The notes under the pieces are model-generated. The model had not been told where the DNA came from and did no database searches. It saw nothing but the letters and a program-made list of their open reading frames with translations. DNA of 64,000 nt, taken from JAIRVZ01 sp031553755. GTDB taxonomy: Bacteria; Bacteroidota; Bacteroidia; Bacteroidales; Azobacteroidaceae. Positions 53,072 through 60,710 of this stretch are shown here, piece after piece; position 1 is the first letter of the stretch, and every line of letters starts with the position of its first letter. The position numbers and the translations under genes were made by a program. Where the stretch lies: positions 4,673 through 68,672 of the forward strand of contig JAVBKZ010000068.1 of assembly GCA_031553755.1 (NCBI GenBank). The letters are read 5' to 3'.

Positions 53072-54007
53072 ATGAAAACGAAATTATTTTTTATATTGAT
53101 AGCGGTTTCCGGATTATTTTTCCACGTAAACGCGCAAAACCAGACCGCGGTGAAAGATGCCGCGGCTAAACTTCCGAACACGGCGCCGAAAGATACTACT
53201 TCGGGATGGAAACTTTCGGGAATAGCAGGTGTGAATTTCGGTCAGGCCGCGTTGGTTAATTGGTCGGCAGGAGGAGAAAATACTGTTTCAAGTAATTTTT
53301 ACCTGAATGGTTCGTTAGATTACGTAAAAAATAAATGGTCGTGGGACAATGATTTATCATTGGAATATGGCGTTATTTTTTCTGACGAAAACAAATGGCG
53401 GAAAAATGCCGACAAAATCGTATTTTCTTCCAAATTAGGTTACCAAATCAATAAAGTTTGGTATTATTCGTTCATGGTCGATTTTAATTCGCAATTTGCC
53501 AAAGGGTATAATTATCCAGATGTCGACAATTATATTTCAACTTTTATGGCTCCCGCGTATTCAAATATCGCGTTGGGATTCAACTATAGGCCTAACGATA
53601 AATATTCGTTGTTTCTTTCGCCGATTACAGCTCGTATGACTTTTGTTTTAAATGATACATTATCGCATCAGGGAGCATTCGGAATGGATATCGACCAAAA
53701 ATTCCAAATCGAACCGGGAGCTTATATTGTTGCCTCCGCAAAACAAAATGTGATGAAAAATGTGGATTTAATCTCCAAGTTGGATATGTTTACCCCATAT
53801 AATGAAGATTTTGGAAATGTTGATATAAATTGGGATTTGTTGATGAGTTTTAAAATAAATAAATTATTGACAACAACTCTTAATACAACTTTAAGATATT
53901 ATGATAGAGAGCATTATATCGAAACTGTAAATGGAGAAAAAATAGATAGGGGGCCTCGCGTTCAGTTCAAAGAAATTTTTGGCATAGGTTTTGCACTTAC
54001 ATTTTAG
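53072..54007 (+). CDS. DUF3078 outer-membrane-type protein
   Basis: A 311-residue exported protein: signal peptide MKTKLFFILIAVSGLFFHVNA, then TTSGWKLSGIAGVNFGQAALVNWSAGGENTVSSNFYLNGSLDYVKNKWSWDNDLSLEYGVI, which is the DUF3078 pattern. It is rich in alternating beta-strand sequence and ends with an aromatic residue (IGFALTF), so it should be a beta-barrel in the outer membrane. The function is not known. It is 3 nt after ychF, likely co-transcribed. Confidence 0.85.
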   Translation: MKTKLFFILIAVSGLFFHVNAQNQTAVKDAAAKLPNTAPKDTTSGWKLSGIAGVNFGQAALVNWSAGGENTVSSNFYLNGSLDYVKNKWSWDNDLSLEYGVIFSDENKWRKNADKIVFSSKLGYQINKVWYYSFMVDFNSQFAKGYNYPDVDNYISTFMAPAYSNIALGFNYRPNDKYSLFLSPITARMTFVLNDTLSHQGAFGMDIDQKFQIEPGAYIVASAKQNVMKNVDLISKLDMFTPYNEDFGNVDINWDLLMSFKINKLLTTTLNTTLRYYDREHYIETVNGEKIDRGPRVQFKEIFGIGFALTF

Positions 54008-54030
54008 AAATTAATAATATAGATACGCGC

Positions 54031-54071
54031 AAAATGAGGGCATCCGGTTAGCGAACTGATGTCCTCATTTT
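54031..54071. terminator. Bidirectional terminator
   Basis: AAAATGAGG(G)CATC and GATG(T)CCTCATTTT pair around CGGTTAGCGAACT, between the converging DUF3078 gene and the last gene of the RiPP-like cluster. Confidence 0.85.
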
Positions 54072-54084
54072 ATTTTAAAGTTAT

Positions 54085-54870
54085 TCACTTCGCGAAACTA
54101 TATTCAGACAACAATATCACTTTCACTTTATCGTCTTTTTCTAATTTATTTTTCACAAAAAAAGCTTTCAATGGATTATCCCTTGTGTACCAAAGCAACA
54201 TATTCGTTTCAGGAAAATAAAATTTAATAAAAGCATATTCATAATAATACGCCGAAACATAATTTACTTTGCTTTTTTGAAGCCGGCCGTCTATTTCTTT
54301 TGCCAATTTGAGCATGGATTCTTTAGACGCTGTATAAGGATTGCAACGCGGCAAATAATAACTCGTTTGAAAACCATTCTCACTGAAAACAGATAAACAT
54401 TCCGTTTCGGACGATTCTACAACGATATGCGAATGAGGTATTTCGTATTTTTTAGCAATATTCATTAATAAATTTAATGATTCTTCCCTATTTTCATTAT
54501 TTAAATTTTTATAATCAATCCAAAAATAATGATCAGAAGTCGATTGTAAGGATTGAAAAAGATGTTCTATACTTAAATTAACAGACGCGTCTTCGTCATG
54601 AGATACATAAAAAAATTTGCGGAAAAAATCGTAATGGACATCGATTTCCAATCCGGTGTAACTGTATTGATATTTCTTCATTTTTTCGACCGAATTAACT
54701 CTGTGTAACCATATTTTATCGTTAAACTTACCTGAAGGAGGTATTGTTTTTCCGGTTGTTTTATAAGCGGTAAATTCCGCAGAAGGAAGAAAAAATTCTT
54801 TTCTGTCTATGATGATAATCGCCGATATAATCAATGCTAAAAGCGAAAGGGAATAAATAAAGTATTTCAT
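54085..54870 (-). CDS. GDPD/PI-PLC-like TIM-barrel protein, membrane-anchored
   Basis: A 261-residue protein with an N-terminal membrane segment (MKYFIYSLSLLALIISAIIII). The rest resembles a glycerophosphodiester phosphodiesterase-like (FAM151-type) barrel: IWLHRVNSVEKM (catalytic-like His), GLEIDVHYD (Glu and Asp of the metal site), FYVSHDEDASVN (second His), then YFWIDYKNL. All three motif positions are kept, so it may act on a phosphodiester; the substrate is unknown. It is last in the RiPP-like cluster, 60 nt after the GT2 gene. Whether it takes part in the system is uncertain. Confidence 0.6.
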   Translation of the reverse strand: MKYFIYSLSLLALIISAIIIIDRKEFFLPSAEFTAYKTTGKTIPPSGKFNDKIWLHRVNSVEKMKKYQYSYTGLEIDVHYDFFRKFFYVSHDEDASVNLSIEHLFQSLQSTSDHYFWIDYKNLNNENREESLNLLMNIAKKYEIPHSHIVVESSETECLSVFSENGFQTSYYLPRCNPYTASKESMLKLAKEIDGRLQKSKVNYVSAYYYEYAFIKFYFPETNMLLWYTRDNPLKAFFVKNKLEKDDKVKVILLSEYSFAK

Positions 54871-54930
54871 GATGTTGATTGGATTTTAATTAAGAAACAA
54901 AAATAAATAATTTATTCAAATCAAGACTCG

Positions 54931-55773
54931 TCATGAATTTTTAGTATTTTTAAAATAACTAAGATAAATTTGATAAATAATTTGTCTTAAATGAACTAAA
55001 TTTAAAATATTTTGATCATATAATTTATGTAAGGCATTCAAGACTTCAACATATTTTTTATTTTTTTCATTCAAAGTAGAAATTATATGCAACGTATATT
55101 CTTCTTGTATTTTTTCTGTAGATTTATACATTTCTTCTTTACATTTTATTGTAACCTGATTTTGTGAAGAGCGGTAAAATAACAAAACTTCTGGTATATT
55201 GGCAAAACAATAACCTTTCAAAGCTAAATCAGTCCATAATTTATAATCCTCGGCACAAGGATAATCATGTTTATATAAGCAAGGGGATTCAGTTTCAAAA
55301 ATTGATTTTTTCATCATTACTGAAGGATGAACCATCGGATTATAAAGCAACATTGAAGTTATTAATTCTTCATGAGACGTTTGAGTTTGTATTTTTCTTT
55401 TATTATCTCCAAATGTTTCTGCCCAAGTGCCACAAACATCTATTCCTGAATTTTCTTCCATGAATTCATATTGTTTTTGCAAACGATTGGGCAACATATA
55501 ATCATCCGCATCCATTCGGGCAATATATTTACCCTTAGCTTCTTTAATTCCTGTGTTTAATGAATTAATAAAATTATGAGGATTATTTATTAACCGAATG
55601 CGTTCATCTGTATAATTCAATATAATGTCAAGAGTTTTATCGGTCGAACCATCATTGATGATTAACAATTCGAATTTAGTATAAGATTGTTTCAATATGC
55701 TCTCTATTGATTTATTAATATAATTTTCCGCATTATATACAGGCATTAAAACACTTATAGCAGGATTTTCCAT
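54931..55773 (-). CDS. GT2 family glycosyltransferase
   Basis: A 280-residue GT-A enzyme. ISVLMPVYNAENYINKSIESILKQSY at the N-terminus, LIINDGSTDKT (nucleotide binding, about 36-46), and ARMDADDYMLPNRL with the DxD motif (about 88-95) define GT2. No membrane segment, so cytoplasmic. It starts 6 nt after the HlyD gene, so it belongs to the RiPP-like operon. A role in glycosylating the peptide is possible (as in glycocins) but so is a surface-glycan role; the donor and acceptor are unknown. Confidence 0.88.
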   Translation of the reverse strand: MENPAISVLMPVYNAENYINKSIESILKQSYTKFELLIINDGSTDKTLDIILNYTDERIRLINNPHNFINSLNTGIKEAKGKYIARMDADDYMLPNRLQKQYEFMEENSGIDVCGTWAETFGDNKRKIQTQTSHEELITSMLLYNPMVHPSVMMKKSIFETESPCLYKHDYPCAEDYKLWTDLALKGYCFANIPEVLLFYRSSQNQVTIKCKEEMYKSTEKIQEEYTLHIISTLNEKNKKYVEVLNALHKLYDQNILNLVHLRQIIYQIYLSYFKNTKNS

Positions 55774-55779
55774 ATTTTA

Positions 55780-57084
55780 TTATTTTTGTTTTGTATTCCG
55801 TTTCAGAAAATATTTAACCGGATTCAATAATCTCATGAATAAACTCATATTTTCAGTTGTTATTTCGACTATTCCTGTTAATTCTCCGGTAAAATCAATT
55901 TTTTTTCCATAAAAAGTTTTCAAACTTTCAGGCAGTTTTAATTCAACCACGTAAACTTTTTCAGACGGAATTAATGATATAGAAGAAACTTCTGTGGAAA
56001 TCATACCATATTCCATATAAGGATAGCCATCAAGTTTTATATTGGCTTTTTGCCCTACTTTCACTTTTCCAGATCCGACAACCGGAATTTGAGCTTTTCC
56101 TATAATTTTCCCCGGATTATCAGAAACGATTGCAAACACATTGTTTCCTGCTGAGACTTGCTGATTTTTACTCCAAATATTAGTAAATGTAACTATACCG
56201 GAAACTTCTGCTTTGAGAAGGTATGTATATTTCCATAAGGCAATTTTTGACAAAAGAATTTCATAATCTGAACGCAATGTATTTTTATATGTTTTCATTT
56301 TTTCTTCATAATCCAATTGAAGTTCTATTATTGACTGTCTTAATTCTCCAATGGTTATATCTGTTGCAGATATATTCAAATTAGTTTGTTCTAACACTTG
56401 TTTATCTGCAAGCCATTGTTTATTTGCAATTTCATATTCAGCAGAGGATATTGTCTTTTTTTCGAACAATTGAGTTTCCCTCTCAAATTGCTTTTGAGAC
56501 AATCCCGTACTTTGTTTTTGCATCATTTGTTGATTTTTCAATGTATTCTTGTATGATAAATAACCATTCAATTTTTCTTGGGTAGCATTAATCTTTTTCT
56601 GATAATAACATTGTTTACAAAAATGAATATAATCTTCACAATCCGAATAAAATTTGGTATATGCATCCTGGATTTCTCCCAACAAAAACTCTTTTTTCGG
56701 CAAGAGTAATAATTCAGGGTTGTAATCTTGAAAAAATACAGGTAAAGAATCCATGAATATCTCTAAACCTTCTATATCCTTATAATGAGCTGAATTATCT
56801 ATAACTGCTAATAATGTATTCTCTTCTACTTGTTGTTTATCTTTAACTCTCAAGTCAGATAATTTTCCTGAACTATGCGCAACGACCCAGACCGCAGGAT
56901 GCTCCGTTGTGATTTTCACTTCTGAAGTAATAATATCCGGATAATAAAAAAACATACTGCCAATTAATAAAACTAATACCACTGAAAAAACAACGCAAAT
57001 ACCCCAACGGATAATCCATTGAGGGGTACGACCTAATATTTCCCGTACCTCTTCACTTCGTAGTTCTATGTTTCTTTTTTCCAT
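55780..57084 (-). CDS. HlyD family membrane fusion protein
   Basis: A 434-residue periplasmic adaptor for peptide export. One N-terminal membrane segment (about 22-48) is followed by a biotinyl-lipoyl-like segment (WVVAHSSGKLSDLRVKDKQQVEENTLLAVI), a long coiled-coil region (about 110-300) and the second half of the barrel (LLKAEVSGIVTFTNIWSKNQQVSAGNNVFAIV). This is the usual partner of C39 peptidase-ABC exporters. It starts 48 nt after the exporter gene stop, in the same operon. Confidence 0.9.
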   Translation of the reverse strand: MEKRNIELRSEEVREILGRTPQWIIRWGICVVFSVVLVLLIGSMFFYYPDIITSEVKITTEHPAVWVVAHSSGKLSDLRVKDKQQVEENTLLAVIDNSAHYKDIEGLEIFMDSLPVFFQDYNPELLLLPKKEFLLGEIQDAYTKFYSDCEDYIHFCKQCYYQKKINATQEKLNGYLSYKNTLKNQQMMQKQSTGLSQKQFERETQLFEKKTISSAEYEIANKQWLADKQVLEQTNLNISATDITIGELRQSIIELQLDYEEKMKTYKNTLRSDYEILLSKIALWKYTYLLKAEVSGIVTFTNIWSKNQQVSAGNNVFAIVSDNPGKIIGKAQIPVVGSGKVKVGQKANIKLDGYPYMEYGMISTEVSSISLIPSEKVYVVELKLPESLKTFYGKKIDFTGELTGIVEITTENMSLFMRLLNPVKYFLKRNTKQK

Positions 57085-57132
57085 TTATCAGGAATTATGA
57101 ATTGCAAAATTTATCAATTGGATTTTTAATCT

Positions 57133-59352
57133 TCAAGAACTAAGTTCTAATTGATTTTTAATCAAATTATAATATTCACCTTTAAGAAGAATAAGTTCTT
57201 CATGTGTACCTACTTCTACAATTTTTCCTTTGTTTAACACCACAATTTGATCTGCATTTCTTACAGTGCTTAATCTGTGTGCTACTACTACAACTGTCCG
57301 TCCTTTAAAAAATTCATTCAAATTTTTCATAATAACGCTTTCATTGTTAGCATCTAATGAATTAGTCGCTTCATCAAAAAACAGGTAATCCGGATTCTTA
57401 TATACTGCGCGGGCTATCAATATACGTTGCTTTTCTCCCTGGCTGATTCCACTTCCTTCCTGTCCTATCATGGTATTATATTTAGATGGAAGTTCCTCTA
57501 TAAACTCTTCGATATTGGCTATTTGGGCTGATTTCAGAAGTTTTTCTTTGTCAATCCGGTCATCCCCTGCCGCTATATTTTCGGCTATTGTTTCTGAAAA
57601 AATGAATCCGTCTTGCATTACAATTCCACATTTAGAACGCCAAAATCTGACATCAATATTATCTAAATCTGTATTTCCAATTTTTATTTTACCTTTGTTT
57701 GGTATATAATTTCCTAACATTAATTTTAACAAAGTAGTTTTTCCACTACCACTATTTCCTACAATAGCTGTTACTTTATTTTGTGGTATGGTTAATGAAA
57801 TACCATTCAAGACAGAAGGAGCGCTTATACTTAAATAACGAAAATCCACGTCTTCTATTTTTATATCTTTATTGGTTGGTAATTCTGTAGCTTTATTTAA
57901 CGCCACTTGTTCTTCATCTTCTTTCAAATGAACTTCACCCAAACGTTCCAAACTGATTTTTGCATCCTGATAAGAATGAATAAAAGAAATAAAACTTTCC
58001 ATCGGCCCCTTTAATTGACCAATAATATAAGTGAGCGACATCATCATTCCTAAAGTCATCCCTCCTTCTATAACTGACTTAGCAGCAATTACAGACAGAA
58101 CAATTCCTGTTGTCTGCGACAAAAAGAAAGCTCCCGTACTTTGGATTTGAGAGATAGTTAAACCTTCTATACTTACTTCATAAAGTTCCGCTTGGATGGC
58201 TTCCCATTTCCAACGCATTCTTTTTTCGCAGTTATTCAGCTTAATTTCCTGCACACCTGAAATAAGCTGAACAATGTTACTTTGGTTACGAGCACCTCGT
58301 TCAAATCGTTTATAATCTAATTTTCGGCGTATTTTCAGGAACAATAATACCCAAACTATATACAAAGTATGTCCTAAAAGGAATACTCCCAATATGAGTA
58401 GATTATAATACGCCAATATGATTCCGAATACAAAAAAATTAAAAAAAGAAAAGACAATAGAAAGGGAAGTACCTGTCAGAAAACTTTCAATCCGGCCATG
58501 ATCGCCCATACGCTGCATAATATCACCTGTTTTTTTCGAATCGAAAAAACCGATTGGTAACTTCAACAATTTGATCAGGAAATCAGAAATAAGAGCAATA
58601 TTGATACGGACATTGACATGAAGAGAAATCCAATTCTGGATAAATCCGACAGACATTTGGCTTAAAGATAAAATCATTTGGGATACCAGAATCAGGATAA
58701 TAAAATTCAGGTTGTTATTCATAATCCCCACATCAACCATCGATTGTGTGAGAAACGGAAATATCAATTGCAACAACATTCCCAACAACATTCCCAACAT
58801 CAACTGGAAAAACAGTTTTTTATAGGGGAGCAGGTAGGAGAAAAACCATGAAATTTTTGCTCTTTTAGCTCCTTCTTCGGGTTTCATATCATGATAAAAA
58901 CGAATGGCCGGAGCCAACATCAATACCATTCCTTTGTCTTCCCCATCTTCTTTTGTACTAATCCAGCCATCTAAAAATTCTTCTACACTATATTGAATAA
59001 GGCCAAAAGCCGGATCTGCAATATATATAGTCCCCTTGTAACTGTTATTTTTTTGTTTTTTTACTTTAATTTTATAAACAACAACAAAATGATCATTCCT
59101 CCAATGAACAATGCAAGGCAAAATTACTTTTTCAGTTAATTTTTCAAGACCAATCCTGAAACCGGTGGTACGAAAACCAATATCTTCTGCCGCGTCACTG
59201 ATTCCCAGCATAGTAACTCCATTACGGTTGGCGGCAGTCAACTCACGAAATCGTTCTAACGTATAAGTTTTTCCATAAAATTTGCTGACCATCCGCAAGC
59301 AAGCGGGGCCACAGTCCATTGAATCATGTTGGTGGAAGAAAGGGAAAGGCAT
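57133..59352 (-). CDS. C39 peptidase-containing ABC exporter (PCAT)
   Basis: A 739-residue exporter that cleaves a GG leader and secretes the product. Peptidase C39 (residues 1-135): the catalytic Cys is in MDCGPACLRM (C14), the His in HWRNDHFVVVYKI (about 100), the Asp in IADPAFGL (about 118). Six membrane segments follow (about 165-440) and then an ATPase domain: Walker A IVGNSGSGKTTLLKL (about 532), signature SGISQGEKQRILIARA (about 634), Walker B DYLFFDEATNSLD (about 655) and the H-loop in VVAHRLSTVR. All catalytic residues are present. It pairs with the HlyD gene downstream and the GG-type precursor upstream. Confidence 0.95.
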   Translation of the reverse strand: MPFPFFHQHDSMDCGPACLRMVSKFYGKTYTLERFRELTAANRNGVTMLGISDAAEDIGFRTTGFRIGLEKLTEKVILPCIVHWRNDHFVVVYKIKVKKQKNNSYKGTIYIADPAFGLIQYSVEEFLDGWISTKEDGEDKGMVLMLAPAIRFYHDMKPEEGAKRAKISWFFSYLLPYKKLFFQLMLGMLLGMLLQLIFPFLTQSMVDVGIMNNNLNFIILILVSQMILSLSQMSVGFIQNWISLHVNVRINIALISDFLIKLLKLPIGFFDSKKTGDIMQRMGDHGRIESFLTGTSLSIVFSFFNFFVFGIILAYYNLLILGVFLLGHTLYIVWVLLFLKIRRKLDYKRFERGARNQSNIVQLISGVQEIKLNNCEKRMRWKWEAIQAELYEVSIEGLTISQIQSTGAFFLSQTTGIVLSVIAAKSVIEGGMTLGMMMSLTYIIGQLKGPMESFISFIHSYQDAKISLERLGEVHLKEDEEQVALNKATELPTNKDIKIEDVDFRYLSISAPSVLNGISLTIPQNKVTAIVGNSGSGKTTLLKLMLGNYIPNKGKIKIGNTDLDNIDVRFWRSKCGIVMQDGFIFSETIAENIAAGDDRIDKEKLLKSAQIANIEEFIEELPSKYNTMIGQEGSGISQGEKQRILIARAVYKNPDYLFFDEATNSLDANNESVIMKNLNEFFKGRTVVVVAHRLSTVRNADQIVVLNKGKIVEVGTHEELILLKGEYYNLIKNQLELSS

Positions 59353-59368
59353 TAGTTTAAATAATTTC

Positions 59369-60703
59369 TTATTTGGTAAATTTCCTTAAACTCTCCATTT
59401 TTTGTTCATGACAATCAATAATAAATGATTCAGGAGAAATTTCAGTATAGTTAAGAACACATATTTTTTCAAAATTTTCTTCCGGAGTTTCAATCATTTT
59501 TTGAACACAAGGACCTGCGCAAATAGGAAGATATTTGCATTTCAAACAATGTTTATTTTCAAAAGTTGCTTTTCCGTACATTTTTTCCATTTTTTCAGAA
59601 TTCCACAAAATAACACCATTATCCATTAATTTTCCTGCTACATACTTGTCTGTATAATCACGGGCAGTACATCGATACACTTTTCCATCATAATTTATTT
59701 CTGCATGATAATAACGGTCTACATAACATTTGTGGCATTTGTTCAATTGAAGTCCATTCGATGCAGAACGAGGTAAAAATCCTAATTCCCTTGCATATTT
59801 TTGTAAATCCAACCTCTCTTTATTTTCTTCTATCTTATTGTATTTATATGTTTGCCAAATACGTTGAAAATTAGGAGATATATTCTTCCGGTATTTTTCC
59901 GGTATTTCTTCAAAAACTTTCCTTATATCACTGTTTTTTAATGTTTGTTCATCATAATTAATACGAAGTGTAATTCCGGCATCAGGAATCTTTTCACATA
60001 TCAGATTAATATTGTTCATGATTCGGGAAAATGAAGGTTTTCCTTTTTCATTCCTAATTTTATCATGTCGTTTTTCATCTCCGTCAATAGTAATCTGAAA
60101 ACTATTCAACCCTATTTCACAGAACGAATCAATCATTTCAGGTGTTATCAAATAGGCATTGGTGGTTGCATGGCATTGAAATAGCAATTTATTTTCGTTC
60201 AGAATTTCTTTGCAATACTTGCTAATAGGATACACAACCTCATTAAAATACATTAAAGGCTCTCCTCCAAACCAATTTAGCAACATTCCTCTTATTTTTT
60301 CGTGTTCAATCATGTATTTTACATGTTTTTTTATTTTCTCAATTGTCTCCTGATTCATAAATCCTTGCGGATGCTTTTCATAACAATACCAACAATTGAA
60401 ATTACAATCTACAGTAGGATTGATTACTAAGCGATAAAATCGGTCAACAAAAACCTCTTGGCGATTACGGAAACGAATCGTATCCAATTCATTTTTTTCT
60501 TCATCAATGATGTATCCCCAATCATAAAATTTTTGAAAGAGAGAATTATACACAATAGAAAACGAAATTAAATCCTGAAATTCACGCTGAAAAAAATGGT
60601 GTTCCTTTTCTGAAACAGAAAAAGAATTGCTCGACAATCCATTGAAATAAATGAATCGGTCATCATTTTTTACATAATAATTGTAATTGCTTAGTTTGTA
60701 CAT
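59369..60703 (-). CDS. Radical SAM/SPASM peptide maturase
   Basis: A 444-residue enzyme with the radical SAM cluster motif at C100, C104 and C107 (DCNFNCWYCYEK) and a Gly-rich GGEP (WFGGEPLMY, about 143-151). The C-terminal SPASM domain holds further Cys pairs: KCHKCYVDRY (about 318), VYRCTARD (about 337), and HCLKCKYLPICAGPC (about 380-395). SPASM maturases form thioether, C-C or epimerised products on peptides. Here it lies between the S41-like gene and the C39 exporter, so its substrate is probably the Cys-rich precursor at 63458. Gap to the S41-like gene is 7 nt and to the exporter 16 nt. Confidence 0.93.
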   Translation of the reverse strand: MYKLSNYNYYVKNDDRFIYFNGLSSNSFSVSEKEHHFFQREFQDLISFSIVYNSLFQKFYDWGYIIDEEKNELDTIRFRNRQEVFVDRFYRLVINPTVDCNFNCWYCYEKHPQGFMNQETIEKIKKHVKYMIEHEKIRGMLLNWFGGEPLMYFNEVVYPISKYCKEILNENKLLFQCHATTNAYLITPEMIDSFCEIGLNSFQITIDGDEKRHDKIRNEKGKPSFSRIMNNINLICEKIPDAGITLRINYDEQTLKNSDIRKVFEEIPEKYRKNISPNFQRIWQTYKYNKIEENKERLDLQKYARELGFLPRSASNGLQLNKCHKCYVDRYYHAEINYDGKVYRCTARDYTDKYVAGKLMDNGVILWNSEKMEKMYGKATFENKHCLKCKYLPICAGPCVQKMIETPEENFEKICVLNYTEISPESFIIDCHEQKMESLRKFTK

Positions 60704-60710
60704 GGTAATT

